From Candidatus Saccharimonadota bacterium (GTDB lineage Bacteria; Patescibacteriota; Saccharimonadia; Saccharimonadales; Saccharimonadaceae), in contig JAFRLA010000025.1 of assembly GCA_017431465.1 (NCBI GenBank), forward strand, positions 1-37,795: a stretch of DNA of 37,795 nt, given 5' to 3'. Positions 17,840 through 26,721 of this stretch are shown here, in pieces. The translations under genes were made by a program, and so were the position numbers. How positions within the stretch are numbered: position 1 is the first letter of the stretch; every line of letters starts with the position of its first letter. Under the pieces are notes generated by a model, which ran no database searches, was not told the DNA's origin, and worked only from the letters and a program-made list of their open reading frames with translations.

Positions 17840-19069
17840 CTATTTCTTGCGGAGTTTGCCACGAAGAGATGGCGGAACATCCAAATCGTCGTCATCATCA
17901 GCCGCCGAAGATTCCTCTTTAGTCGTTTCTTCGGTCGTCTTAATCGAATCCCACATATTGACCTTGTTCTCAGCCGCAAAGTCTTCCGAGGAAACCTGTG
18001 GCTTACCATCGTCTTTCTTTTCCTCTTCTTTTGCGGAAACGATAGCCGCCGGGCGCGGAGCTACCGGCTCTGCTGGGCGAGTTTCCTCAAAACTTGGCTG
18101 GTGAAGGTCTAAGTTGCGATAATAATCTGAATCAAATCCAGTCGCCACGACCGTAATCACTACCTCGTCCTCGAGATCTGGACGAATCGCCGCACCAAAG
18201 ATAATATTTGCATCCGGTGAAACTGCGCTAGTAATCACTTCTGCCGCTTCCTGAATCTCAGACATGCTCATATCATAACCACCAGCTACCGAGAAGAGCA
18301 CGCCACGCGCACCTTCAATCTTGACCTCAATCAGCGGACTCTCAATCGCCTGCTGAGCGGCCAAAACTGCACGGTTCTCACCAGAAGCCCGACCAATCCC
18401 CATCAGCGCCGAACCAGCGTTCTTCATAATTGCCTTTACGTCAGCAAAGTCAAGGTTAATCAAAGCATGCTCAGTAATAAGTTCAGAGATACCCTGGACG
18501 CCCTGACGAAGCACATCGTCCGCAATCTTAAAGGTCTCAAGAAGCGGAGTCCGCGGGTCAATCGTCTGAAGCAAACGATCGTTTGGAATCGTAATTAAAG
18601 CGTCAACTTCGTGCGAAAGCTCATCGATCGCAATATCTGCATTCTCTTTACGTTTCGCACCCTCGAAAGTAAACGGCTTCGTTGCCACGCCAACAGTCAA
18701 GATATCGCGCTCACGCGCCTCTTTTGCAATGATCGGACCAGCGCCAGAACCAGTACCACCACCTGCGCCAAGCGTAATAAAGACCATGTCGGCCCCGTCG
18801 AGCGCTTTACCAATGTTCTCCTTGCTCTCTTCCGCCGCCTCACGACCTTTTTCTGGATCGCCACCGGCGCCAAGACCCTTACCAATATGAACTTTTGTAT
18901 CTGCATCAGAATGGTGTAAAGCCTGCGCATCTGTATTGATCGCGATAAATTCAACGTTAGACAGACCGACTTCTTTCATTCGATCCACCGCCGAACCACC
19001 GGCACCGCCGACCCCGACGACCTTAATGCTTGCTGCGCTTTCTACCTCTGTTGGCTTAATTTCTGGCAT
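17840..19069 (-). CDS. ftsZ: Cell division GTPase FtsZ
   Basis: Tubulin-like GTPase forming the division ring. From the chosen ATG at 19069 the product is 409 residues: GVGGAGGSAVDRM near residue 19, the GTP-binding GAGGGTGSGAGP near residue 103, NDRLLQ, an acidic variable linker, and a C-terminal peptide (LDVPPSLRGKLRKK) of the kind that binds FtsA. The farther start at 19135 is rejected because the promoter TATAAT (19101-19106) would lie inside it; the ATG at 19069 has AGAGAGG about 8 nt upstream. nrdR and the thioredoxin-fold gene follow closely. ftsA lies upstream but is transcribed from its own promoter. Confidence 0.97.
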   Translation of the reverse strand: MPEIKPTEVESAASIKVVGVGGAGGSAVDRMKEVGLSNVEFIAINTDAQALHHSDADTKVHIGKGLGAGGDPEKGREAAEESKENIGKALDGADMVFITLGAGGGTGSGAGPIIAKEARERDILTVGVATKPFTFEGAKRKENADIAIDELSHEVDALITIPNDRLLQTIDPRTPLLETFKIADDVLRQGVQGISELITEHALINLDFADVKAIMKNAGSALMGIGRASGENRAVLAAQQAIESPLIEVKIEGARGVLFSVAGGYDMSMSEIQEAAEVITSAVSPDANIIFGAAIRPDLEDEVVITVVATGFDSDYYRNLDLHQPSFEETRPAEPVAPRPAAIVSAKEEEKKDDGKPQVSSEDFAAENKVNMWDSIKTTEETTKEESSAADDDDDLDVPPSLRGKLRKK

Positions 19070-19100
19070 TATATTTTCCTCTCTTATAATATTTGTACTC

Positions 19101-19129
19101 ATTATAATACAGCACAAAAAAAATAGCAA
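19101..19129 (-). promoter_or_regulatory. ftsZ promoter
   Basis: TTGCTA (complement of 19124-19129), 17-nt spacer, TATAAT (complement of 19101-19106). The leader is about 25-30 nt and includes AGAGAGG. It is located in the ftsA-ftsZ gap. Confidence 0.6.
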
Positions 19130-19156
19130 CCCCAAAAGCCAATTTTCTTTAACGTT

Positions 19157-20380
19157 TTAAAACTTTTTTATCCAGCCGAAAAGCCCACCAGACTTTTTCT
19201 TGTTCAAGCCAGCCTTCTTTTTGTTCGGCACTGTTCTCACTGCACCACCCCCACGAATCGCCATAATCGCCAGCCCTACCGCCGCTGCATATTCCGGCCG
19301 TTCAATCGCTTCACCAACGCCGCCCAGTCCCGATGGCTTCCCGATCTTAATCGACGCCTGGAGCTGTTCTTTCGCGAACAAATCAATTTCCGACATCTTC
19401 GCACCGCCACCAACTAATACAATTCCCTCCGGTAAACGATGGTCGTACTTCGCCGTCTTCAATTCTTTCCTAACTCGATCAAAAATCTCCGTCAAGCGAT
19501 CTCGAACTACCTGTTCTACGCTCTCGCGCGGGAAAATCATTTCTTGTTTATCTTTCTTCACTACGATATCATCTCCACCCCTAAAACCAGCCGTGATAAA
19601 CCGCTGTTTAATATCCTCAGCTATCTCAGTGTCTATCTCAAGTACAATCGCCAGGTCATTTGTAATATTATTTGCGCCTACCGGTACTACCCCGACGTAT
19701 TGCAAATCGCCTTCCTCAAACACCGCAACGCTCGTCGTCGCTGCACCTAAGTCCACGACCGCAACCCCGTTCTCCATCTGTTTCTCAGACAAAACCGCTC
19801 GCGCCGCCGCTACTACGCTCGGCACAACCTTATCCGCCGTTACCTTCGCGCCTTCAGTCGCTTTCTTCAGATTCAATTCATTCGGCGCCAGGGTCGAAAT
19901 TACGCTCGCTTTGAGCTCTAACCTCGAGCCAGTCATCCCTAGCGGATCCTTTATTCCGCCCTGTCCATCCAGGGTATAAGACAACGGTAAGACATCTAGG
20001 ACTGCCCGGTTCGCCGGGATTCGCCCGACTACCGCCGCGTCCTCGACTCGATTCATATCGTCATCGGTAATTTCGTGGTCCTCTGCCCCCACTACAATCA
20101 TGCCTTCAGCTTTTAAGGACATCACATTTGCCCCGTTGATCGAAACGTAGGCCGAGTCCACTTCATACCCACTCATTCGTTCGACCTCGCCCAGCATTCG
20201 GTCAATCGCCTCGCCTGGGCCCGTCAGATTAGCAACGACCCCTTTACGCATCCCTGCGTTCGGGCCCTCGTTGTATCCCACGACCGACAAAGTGCCGTCT
20301 TTATTCACGGTCATCACTACCGCCCGCACATTCTCTGTGCCGACATCTAGTCCGACTGCAAATTTCGACGCATTGTCCAT
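19157..20380 (-). CDS. ftsA: Cell division protein FtsA
   Basis: Actin-like ATPase that tethers FtsZ to the membrane. The 407-residue product has the phosphate-1 motif GLDVGTENVRAVV near residue 10, the 1C SHS2 domain, the phosphate-2 motif VVDLGAATTSVAVF near residue 218, and the adenosine motif IVLVGGGAKMSEID near residue 330. A C-terminal amphipathic tail (SGGLFGWIKKF) fits the membrane-targeting sequence. The ATG lies 6 nt after TGA-TATAAT, so a leaderless mRNA is predicted. Its proximity to ftsZ is the classical dcw order. Confidence 0.96.
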   Translation of the reverse strand: MDNASKFAVGLDVGTENVRAVVMTVNKDGTLSVVGYNEGPNAGMRKGVVANLTGPGEAIDRMLGEVERMSGYEVDSAYVSINGANVMSLKAEGMIVVGAEDHEITDDDMNRVEDAAVVGRIPANRAVLDVLPLSYTLDGQGGIKDPLGMTGSRLELKASVISTLAPNELNLKKATEGAKVTADKVVPSVVAAARAVLSEKQMENGVAVVDLGAATTSVAVFEEGDLQYVGVVPVGANNITNDLAIVLEIDTEIAEDIKQRFITAGFRGGDDIVVKKDKQEMIFPRESVEQVVRDRLTEIFDRVRKELKTAKYDHRLPEGIVLVGGGAKMSEIDLFAKEQLQASIKIGKPSGLGGVGEAIERPEYAAAVGLAIMAIRGGGAVRTVPNKKKAGLNKKKSGGLFGWIKKF

Positions 20381-20386
20381 ATCTGC

Positions 20387-20395
20387 ATTATATCA
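20387..20395 (-). promoter_or_regulatory. Extended -10 promoter of ftsA (leaderless)
   Basis: TGA-TATAAT (complement of 20387-20395) followed by six bases and the ftsA ATG at 20380. Confidence 0.55.
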
Positions 20396-20429
20396 CATTA
20401 AACCATAAACGGCAAGAAGAAAAGTCTCG

Positions 20430-21197
20430 CTATTTCCAAGGCGTCAATATTTCATGCCCATCTTCGGTGACCAAAATCGTATATTCACAGTGGCAAGCGC
20501 AGGATCCGTCTTTTAGTACCACTGTCCATCCGCTCCCATCTTCCATAATCCGGTTCTTCGGACTGCCCAGAGACGACATCGGCTCAATACACAATGTATC
20601 GCCAGCCTGCAAAACATAACCCCTCCCCCGTTTACCATAATTTGGCACCGCCGGCTCTTCGTGCATCTCGCGCCCGATAAAATGCCCGACATAATTCTCA
20701 ACTACCCCTAAATGCCCTCGCCGCAAAACCTGCTCTACCGCATAGCCAATATCTCCCAACGTCGCCCCTGGCCGCACCTCGTTCACCCCTGCCTCTAGCG
20801 CATTCTTCGTCACCGCGATCATCTCCTTAACCGCCGGCGACCCCTTGGCCTTCCCGCCAGCAACAGCTGGTACGATCATCGTAAACGCCGCATCGGTATA
20901 ATACCCCTCATACCGAATCACCATATCAAACGACACTTTATCCCCCTCCTCTAAAACATAGTCAGACGGCGCCCCATGAACCAACTGTTCATTCGTCGAA
21001 ATACAAATCGCCCCCGGAAACTTCTCCGGCAGAAAGTCATACGCAACTTCCGCCCCTCGTCGGACGACTTCGTCTCGAACCCACTTATCGATCTCTTTCT
21101 CAGACATCCCTGCCTGGACATAACCCCTTAAATCGGTCAGAAGCTCCGCCAAAATCTTCCCCCCTTCGCGCATTGCTTGAATCTTTTTCTCGTCCAT
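20430..21197 (-). CDS. map: Methionine aminopeptidase, type I
   Basis: Removes the initiator Met from nascent proteins after deformylation. The 255-residue product shows the metal-site pattern: D in VSFDMVI, D in YYTDAAFTM, H in GHFIGREMHEEP, E in TLCIEPMSS and E in CEYTILVTEDG. The start at 21197 is preferred over 21209: GGAG lies 6 nt before it, it follows the adk stop in TAAAATG, and the longer start has no ribosome site. It forms an operon with adk. def and fmt, the other N-terminal processing genes, are on the opposite strand at 26149-27499. Confidence 0.93.
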   Translation of the reverse strand: MDEKKIQAMREGGKILAELLTDLRGYVQAGMSEKEIDKWVRDEVVRRGAEVAYDFLPEKFPGAICISTNEQLVHGAPSDYVLEEGDKVSFDMVIRYEGYYTDAAFTMIVPAVAGGKAKGSPAVKEMIAVTKNALEAGVNEVRPGATLGDIGYAVEQVLRRGHLGVVENYVGHFIGREMHEEPAVPNYGKRGRGYVLQAGDTLCIEPMSSLGSPKNRIMEDGSGWTVVLKDGSCACHCEYTILVTEDGHEILTPWK

Positions 21198-21198
21198 T

Positions 21199-21822
21199 TT
21201 ATTCTCCATAACTCTTTTCTAAAATATTAGCATCATTTTCAATTACCTTCGCGTCCGTATTGTTAAATACTTCTTTTAGCTCCGGCATATATTTTCGCGC
21301 CATCATGTCAATGCGATCGAACACTTCGTCGTATGTCCCAACTCCGTCGATATGTTCAACCGCGATATTTCGTCCCTCCAACAGGGGTAAAATTGAACAA
21401 ATATTTTGTTCAAAGACCGAAATCCGCCACGCAATCACTTGTTCAGTATCGTCCGCCCGACCACGCAAATTTATTCGCGCAATTAGCTCGTCTTCCGGAA
21501 CGTCTAAAACCATCGCGAGATCAATTCGATCGAAAAACTCCGATTCATCATCCGCCAACATAATTTCCGTCTGCTTCTTATCTCGCGGATAACCGTCTAA
21601 AACCACGTCCAGCCCGTCAGCATTTGCTCGCGCAATCGCTCGGTTCATTAAGCTCACTACGGTTTCGTCGTCCACCAATTCCCCGTTCTTCAAGGTTTCG
21701 TTAAACTTCCCAGTTTCTCTTAAAATCTGCCCCACAGAAAGCCACGAAAGCCCATATTTATCGGCGAGCGCTCGCCCCTGCGTAGATTTTCCTGACCCCG
21801 GAGGCCCAAATAGTATAATCAT
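21199..21822 (-). CDS. adk: Adenylate kinase
   Basis: Interconverts 2 ADP and ATP plus AMP. The 207-residue product has the P-loop GPPGSGKSTQG at residues 6-16, LSVGQILRE, the AMP-site DGYPRDKKQ near residue 75, and LRGRADDTEQVIAWRI near residue 119. The LID is the short form without zinc cysteines. The terminal region extends about 20 residues past the usual end. It precedes map, a common pairing. The ATG lies 6 nt after TGA-TATAAT, so the mRNA is predicted to be leaderless. Confidence 0.92.
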   Translation of the reverse strand: MIILFGPPGSGKSTQGRALADKYGLSWLSVGQILRETGKFNETLKNGELVDDETVVSLMNRAIARANADGLDVVLDGYPRDKKQTEIMLADDESEFFDRIDLAMVLDVPEDELIARINLRGRADDTEQVIAWRISVFEQNICSILPLLEGRNIAVEHIDGVGTYDEVFDRIDMMARKYMPELKEVFNNTDAKVIENDANILEKSYGE

Positions 21823-21828
21823 ACCCTT

Positions 21829-21837
21829 ATTATATCA
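21829..21837 (-). promoter_or_regulatory. Extended -10 promoter of adk-map (leaderless)
   Basis: TGA-TATAAT (complement of 21829-21837), then six bases, then the adk ATG. It is divergent from the rpsU promoter, which lies 26 nt away. Confidence 0.55.
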
Positions 21838-21862
21838 CAAATCAGGACGCGAAAAATCCCCC

Positions 21863-21891
21863 TTGAAACTTTTGAAAGTATCTGATATAAT
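21863..21891 (+). promoter_or_regulatory. rpsU promoter
   Basis: TTGAAA (21863-21868), 17-nt spacer, TATAAT (21886-21891) preceded by TGA. The start would be near 21898, only about 4 nt before the ATG at 21902. Confidence 0.65.
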
Positions 21892-21901
21892 GAATACCAA
21901 T

Positions 21902-22120
21902 ATGGCTATTAAAGTAACAAGAAAAGACCAGAACGAGGCGAACGAGAACATTATTCGCCGCTTTAATCGCAAGGTTTTACAGAGTGGTGTTTTGCCTCTC
22001 GCGAAGTCCCAGACTCGTTTTTCGAAGCCAATCTCTAAGCGCGAACGCCGCCAGAAGGCGATCATGCGCGAAATCAGAAAAGCCGAGAAAACCGAAAAGA
22101 TTAAACTCGGTCTGAAATAA
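21902..22120 (+). CDS. rpsU: 30S ribosomal protein bS21
   Basis: Small-subunit protein near the anti-Shine-Dalgarno region, involved in initiation. The 72-residue product is very basic and has the bS21 pattern (NIIRRFNRKV near residue 18, RFSKPISKRERRQKA near 40). The ATG at 21902 is used because the farther 21863 start coincides with the -35 element. No Shine-Dalgarno is present and the leader is about 4 nt. Monocistronic, closed by a strong terminator. Confidence 0.9.
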   Translation: MAIKVTRKDQNEANENIIRRFNRKVLQSGVLPLAKSQTRFSKPISKRERRQKAIMREIRKAEKTEKIKLGLK

Positions 22121-22121
22121 T

Positions 22122-22150
22122 AATAGCCCCCGAAAGGGGGTTATTTTTTC
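22122..22150. terminator. Bidirectional terminator for rpsU and recJ
   Basis: Inverted repeat 22122-22131 with 22136-22145 (AATAGCCCCC / GGGGGTTATT, GAAA tetraloop), followed by a T run on the plus strand. The recJ stop codon (22141-22143) lies in the arm, as with rplU. Confidence 0.85.
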
Positions 22151-23772
22151 ATATCCCCAATCCGCAAAATTCGCCCCTCAACGCTGACCGACCCGTTCCA
22201 CTCATTCTTCATTACGCTAACCCAGATATCAGCTCTTTCTCCCGGCATAACCTCAAACCAACTTGGCCGTGCAAAAAATGCCACTAACTTCATCATCGTT
22301 CCGAGCCCATCTTTTACAGTCAGTCGCAAGTGTTTTTCATCCGCCCCCATTTTTCGGACTTCCATTATCGTTACCCCTGGCAGCAAGAACACTGGCTCTG
22401 GGTTCCCATTTCCAAACGGCTCTAGAAGCGCTAGCTCCTCTATAAAATCTAACGTGAACTCTGAGATCGCCTCAACTTCTAAATCCTCACTAGCCTCTAA
22501 AAACCGCCCCTGATCCCGCAGACCTAGCCCCTTATAATACTCGTTTATATGCCCCTTAAACGCCTCTAAAGTCCCCTCTTTGACGCGAAGACCGCAAGCC
22601 ACCGCATGACCGCCCCCCGACTCTAAATCATCAGAGACAGCCTCTAAAGCCTTCGAGAGGTCAAATTCGCCAAATGACCGTCCCGACCCCTTATAGCCCC
22701 CTTCCGTAAATTCCGTAAGGACAAACGCTGGTCGCTGGTATCTCTCTGTTAACCGCCCCGCAATAATCCCGAGAATCCCCTCGTGCCACGGCCCTGAAAC
22801 CACAATCACCGGCTCATCGCCTACTCCTGTTTCAGCCACCCCTGAAACCGCTTCATTCTGCTGTCGTCGCCGTTCTTTGTTCAGAGAATCCAACTCTCTC
22901 GCCAACTCTGCCGCCTCTGTTCTTGACTTTGTCCGCAAGAGCCTCAGGGACAGTTCCGCCGTCTCCATTCGCCCCGCCGCATTTAACCTTGGCCCAATCT
23001 GAAACCCGATCGCTTCCGAGTCAAGCGTTTTTGTCCCCGCCACGCGCATCAACTCAGAAAGCCCTACGCGCGCCGTCTTCCCTAGTACAATCAGTCCATA
23101 ATAACAGATAATCCGATTATCCCCCGAGAGCGTCATCGAATCACAGATTGTCCCAATCGCCGCCAGATCCAAGAGCCACTTCTCTCGCCCTTCTGGAATC
23201 GCCCCTTTAGAGACTAGCGCTCTCGCAACATAAAACGCTACCCCCGCTCCACAGAGTTCTCTCAAATCACCACAATCCGCATCCTCACGCTTCGGATTCA
23301 CCACTGCTACTGCATCTTTCGGCACCCCTGATAGCATCTCGTGATGGTCCGTCACGACCACATCTACCCCGGCCGCCGCCAACTCTTTAATCACCTCTCC
23401 AGTCCCACTCCCGCAGTCCACCGTCACTACCAGAGAAAAACCGCCCTCTTTAGCCCGAGAAACCACTCGCTTGCTCATCCCATAACCATCAATAAACCGA
23501 TCCGGCAGCATAATCTCCACCTCGGGGACACCGATCAATTCCAGAGTCTCCGCCATAATCGTCGCCGCCGTCACCCCATCGACGTCGTAATCCCCATAAA
23601 CTAACACCTTTTCCCCCTCAGTAGCCGCTTTCAGCAGCCTGGAAACCGCCTTATCCATATCTGGCAACAAAAACGGGTCCGAAAGCCCTTCATAACTAGG
23701 GTGCAAAAACGAAGAGGCCTTGTCCGAAGCAAGCCCTCTCGCCTCTAATAACCTATCAAACAACCGGCTCAA
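22141..23772 (-). CDS. recJ: Single-stranded-DNA-specific exonuclease RecJ
   Basis: 5'-3' ssDNA exonuclease of recombination and mismatch repair. The 543-residue product has the DHH-family motifs DYDVDG at 61-66, VTVDCGSG near 117, TDHHE at 141-145, the DHHA1 domain (SGGGHAVACGLRV near 398) and a C-terminal OB-like part. It starts at TTG, with AGGGG 5 nt upstream, 8 nt after the wHTH stop. Co-transcription with the wHTH gene is likely. Confidence 0.93.
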   Translation of the reverse strand: MSRLFDRLLEARGLASDKASSFLHPSYEGLSDPFLLPDMDKAVSRLLKAATEGEKVLVYGDYDVDGVTAATIMAETLELIGVPEVEIMLPDRFIDGYGMSKRVVSRAKEGGFSLVVTVDCGSGTGEVIKELAAAGVDVVVTDHHEMLSGVPKDAVAVVNPKREDADCGDLRELCGAGVAFYVARALVSKGAIPEGREKWLLDLAAIGTICDSMTLSGDNRIICYYGLIVLGKTARVGLSELMRVAGTKTLDSEAIGFQIGPRLNAAGRMETAELSLRLLRTKSRTEAAELARELDSLNKERRRQQNEAVSGVAETGVGDEPVIVVSGPWHEGILGIIAGRLTERYQRPAFVLTEFTEGGYKGSGRSFGEFDLSKALEAVSDDLESGGGHAVACGLRVKEGTLEAFKGHINEYYKGLGLRDQGRFLEASEDLEVEAISEFTLDFIEELALLEPFGNGNPEPVFLLPGVTIMEVRKMGADEKHLRLTVKDGLGTMMKLVAFFARPSWFEVMPGERADIWVSVMKNEWNGSVSVEGRILRIGDMKK

Positions 23773-23780
23773 GATAGCCC

Positions 23781-24095
23781 CTAACCGATGTTGGTATTAT
23801 TAATCGACTTCTGTGCTTTTTTGCGTTTCCGCAATTGCTCGCTCTTGATCACTATGCTCTGTAATTCCTTCAGGAGCGGAAATTGTTTATTCGTCTGATA
23901 GACTGTCGTATTCCCTTTTTTCGTCGAAATCAGAAACTTACCGCTCTCTAGCCGCCGCAATTCCCTCTGAATATTCCCCGGGTCCTCTTTAATCAACTTA
24001 GACAACCCCCGGACGTGCGTCTTGAAATCTGGGTATTTCGCGAACACTGTCAAAACTTTTCGCCGAACTCTCGATGTGATGAATACGTCCAACAT
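23781..24095 (-). CDS. Winged helix-turn-helix DNA-binding protein (ArsR-like)
   Basis: The 104-residue protein has the layout of a small winged-helix regulator: KVLTVFAKYPDF, recognition helix NIQRELRRLESGKFL near residue 40, wing strands STKKGNTTVYQTN near 57, and a basic C-terminal helix (RKRKKAQK). No metal-binding cysteines are present. GGGAGGAAAT precedes the ATG, and TGG-TATAAT lies at 24117-24125. It is the first gene of a unit with recJ and is divergent from priA; the two promoters are about 40 nt apart, so it could regulate either side, though its targets are unknown. Confidence 0.7.
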   Translation of the reverse strand: MLDVFITSRVRRKVLTVFAKYPDFKTHVRGLSKLIKEDPGNIQRELRRLESGKFLISTKKGNTTVYQTNKQFPLLKELQSIVIKSEQLRKRKKAQKSINNTNIG

Positions 24096-24158
24096 ATTTC
24101 CTCCCTTTCTTGCCCCATTATACCACAGAAAATGTCAAAACCACAACATTTTTTCGCG

Positions 24159-24167
24159 TGGTATAAT
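24159..24167 (+). promoter_or_regulatory. Extended -10 promoter of priA (leaderless)
   Basis: TGG-TATAAT (24159-24167), six bases, then the priA ATG at 24174. The divergent wHTH promoter lies at 24117-24125. Confidence 0.55.
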
Positions 24168-24173
24168 TACTGT

Positions 24174-26135
24174 ATGTATTATGAGGTGATACCGACCAAG
24201 GTTTTTCGTGCTGGGGCAGATGTTCTGACCTATTCTTCGGAAGTACCTCTAAAAATTGGACAAATCGTGGAAATCCCTCTCGGCAGAAGCAAGATTCCCG
24301 GCATCGTTAAAACGGAGGTAGAAAAGCCAGAATTCACAACCAAACCAATCCTCCGCACAGTTTATGACGAACCTTTGCCGGCGCATCTTCTTAGCGCCGT
24401 CTCTTGGCTTTCAGACTATTACCTCTGCCCGCTACCCATCGCCGCCAACCTGTTCTTGCCGACAGGGGTTTTAAAAACGCGTAGGCAGAACTTGGCTAGC
24501 GACAGAGCTACTGTGCGCGGCAGCTCTGTCGCTAGTCAAATCCCTCTTAACGCAGCTCAAAAACGTGCCCTAGAAGCCCTAGAACACGCCCAAACTGCCA
24601 CTAAACTCCTCCACGGCGTAACCGGCAGTGGTAAAACGAATATCTATCTTAAACTGGCGGAAAACGCCCTAAAAGCCGGAAAATCGGTTATCTTGCTCGT
24701 CCCAGAGATCGCCCTAACTTCCCAGCTCGTCGAGATCTTTGAAAACACCTTTAAGACTACCGAAATCCTAAAAATTCACTCTCGCCAGACTGAAGCTGAA
24801 CGCCATCTCATCTGGGAAAAAATCCTCAAAAACGACACAGAAACCGCCGCTCCCCAGATCGTCATCGGCCCTCGTTCTGCCCTGCTCACCCCTGTTAAAA
24901 ACCTCGGCCTAATCCTAATCGACGAGGCCCACGAGCAAACTTATTTCCAGGAAAGTCCGCCAAAATATTCCGCTCTCCGTCTAGCCAGCTTCATAGCGAA
25001 AACCCTCGATATCCCCTGTGTCGAAGGTACCGCTACTCCCCTAATCCAAGATTATTACTTAGCCGATCAAAACAACGCTGTCGTCACCCTGACAGAAAAA
25101 GCCAAACAGACCGCAAAAAAGCCCAACATCCAGATTATCGACTTAAAAAAGCGCGAAAATTTCAGCAAAAATCGCTATTTTAGCACACCGCTACTCAACG
25201 CTATTAAAACCAATCTAGAGAACGGCGACCAAACCCTAATTTTCCATAATCGCCGTGGCTCCGCACCTCTGACAATCTGCGAAAACTGCGGCTGGCAAGC
25301 CCTCTGCCCAAACTGTTTCCTACCTCTGACGCTCCACGCCGATTCTTACGAACTCATCTGCCATACCTGCGGAAATCGCCAAAAAGTACCTAAATCCTGT
25401 CCAGATTGCGGCCATCCCGAGATCATTCACAAAGGCTTCGGCACTAAGCTCCTAGAAAATGAACTGAAAAAACTCTTTAAGACTGCCAAAATTGCCCGTT
25501 TTGACGCCGATAACACAAAACAAAACTCTCTCGATACTCTCTACGATCAGGTTAAGGCTGGCGAAATCGACATCATCATCGGAACCCAAACCGTCGCTAA
25601 AGGGCTCGATCTCCCGAGACTTAAAACCGTCGGTGTAGTCCAGGCCGACGCAGGACTAAGTCTTCCTGATTACAGTGCCGAAGAGAAAACTTTTCACCTA
25701 CTGTCTCAAGTTCTCGGGCGCGTCGGCCGCGGCCATCAAGAAGCCACCGAAGCCTTTATCCAGACTTTCCAGCCAGACCACCCCTTAGTGCTCGCCGCTA
25801 TCGCCGAAAGCTATGCCGACGCCTACGATTACCTCATCAAAAAACGCCAAAAATCCGGATTCCCGCCTTTTTATTATCTTGCGAAATTGACTCTCACTTA
25901 TAAAACTGAAGCCACCGTCTTGAAACACTTGAAAATTTACTATTCCCTGTTAAGAAAAAACTCAAATCTACGCGTTTTGACCCCGACTCCAGCCTTCCAT
26001 GAACGTACTCCGCGCGGATATTCCTGGCAAATCATCATCAAAGCCAAATCGCGCAAAAAACTCCTCGAAGCCCTGAAGAATCTCCCCGAGAATAATGGCG
26101 CCCACCTTACAATTGACCCACCGTCTTTAATCTAG
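24174..26135 (+). CDS. priA: Primosomal helicase PriA
   Basis: 3'-5' superfamily 2 helicase that restarts stalled replication forks. From the chosen ATG at 24174 the product is 653 residues. It has the 3'-DNA-binding domain (YYEVIPTKVF at the start), Walker A GVTGSGKT at 138-145, Walker B LILIDEAHEQ, and the zinc region with CENC, CPNC, CHTC and CPDC pairs, followed by GTQTVAKGLD. The start is set by TGG-TATAAT six bases upstream and by the family N-terminus; the farther 24015 start lies inside the divergent gene. def follows 13 nt after the stop. Confidence 0.94.
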   Translation: MYYEVIPTKVFRAGADVLTYSSEVPLKIGQIVEIPLGRSKIPGIVKTEVEKPEFTTKPILRTVYDEPLPAHLLSAVSWLSDYYLCPLPIAANLFLPTGVLKTRRQNLASDRATVRGSSVASQIPLNAAQKRALEALEHAQTATKLLHGVTGSGKTNIYLKLAENALKAGKSVILLVPEIALTSQLVEIFENTFKTTEILKIHSRQTEAERHLIWEKILKNDTETAAPQIVIGPRSALLTPVKNLGLILIDEAHEQTYFQESPPKYSALRLASFIAKTLDIPCVEGTATPLIQDYYLADQNNAVVTLTEKAKQTAKKPNIQIIDLKKRENFSKNRYFSTPLLNAIKTNLENGDQTLIFHNRRGSAPLTICENCGWQALCPNCFLPLTLHADSYELICHTCGNRQKVPKSCPDCGHPEIIHKGFGTKLLENELKKLFKTAKIARFDADNTKQNSLDTLYDQVKAGEIDIIIGTQTVAKGLDLPRLKTVGVVQADAGLSLPDYSAEEKTFHLLSQVLGRVGRGHQEATEAFIQTFQPDHPLVLAAIAESYADAYDYLIKKRQKSGFPPFYYLAKLTLTYKTEATVLKHLKIYYSLLRKNSNLRVLTPTPAFHERTPRGYSWQIIIKAKSRKKLLEALKNLPENNGAHLTIDPPSLI

Positions 26136-26141
26136 TATAAT
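26113..26141 (+). promoter_or_regulatory. Promoter of def-fmt inside the end of priA
   Basis: TTGACC (26113-26118), 17-nt spacer, TATAAT (26136-26141). The priA stop codon ends at 26135. The start falls 1 nt before or at the def ATG (26149), so the transcript is essentially leaderless. Confidence 0.6.
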
Positions 26142-26148
26142 ATCTCTT

Positions 26149-26721
26149 ATGGAAATAGTAACGACCCCAGACCCACGCTTGCGCCAAAAATCGACCAAGG
26201 CGAACCCGGGTGACCCAGAAATCGCCGCCATAATCAAGGCGATGAAGCAGGATTGCTTAGAATGGGAAAAAGAGCATATTCATGAGCTTTCTGCCGCGAT
26301 GGCCGCGCCTCAACTTGGCGCAAATAAACGCATAATCATCGTCCGCAATGATTTCGATAACAAAGAGAATAATGAATTTACTGCCCTCTTAAATCCTGAA
26401 GTCATTAAAACTGACGGCAAGATCATCACAGATTTTGAAGGTTGTCTTTCTGTCCCCTATTATTACGGCAAAGTCCCCCGTCCCGAAAAAGCCAAAATTA
26501 AGGCCGAACTCGAAGACGGCACGCCGGTCCGCATCAAAGCCGACGGCTTTCTCGCCAGAACCCTGCTCCACGAAATTGACCACTTAAACGGCGTCCTCTT
26601 TATTGACCACATCAAAGACCAAAAAGACGCTTTCTATAAGATGAACGACGAGGGCGACCTCGAGCCAGTCGACTACGACGCAGAGATTAAAAACAACAAG
26701 GACCTCTTTCCCGATGACTAA
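26149..26721 (+). CDS. def: Peptide deformylase
   Basis: Removes the formyl group from nascent N-termini using a metal ion. The 190-residue product has the three family motifs: SAAMAAPQLG (motif 1, with S/A where GxG is usual), EGCLSVP (motif 2, Cys ligand) and LLHEIDHLNG (motif 3, HExxH). Length is slightly above average. It overlaps fmt by 8 nt, pairing the enzyme that adds the formyl group with the one that removes it. Confidence 0.94.
   Translation: MEIVTTPDPRLRQKSTKANPGDPEIAAIIKAMKQDCLEWEKEHIHELSAAMAAPQLGANKRIIIVRNDFDNKENNEFTALLNPEVIKTDGKIITDFEGCLSVPYYYGKVPRPEKAKIKAELEDGTPVRIKADGFLARTLLHEIDHLNGVLFIDHIKDQKDAFYKMNDEGDLEPVDYDAEIKNNKDLFPDD

Noticed and set aside
19070-19135. Longer FtsZ start at 19135
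   Set aside because: The extra codons encode a hydrophobic run unlike FtsZ N-termini and contain the -10 element of the ftsZ promoter.
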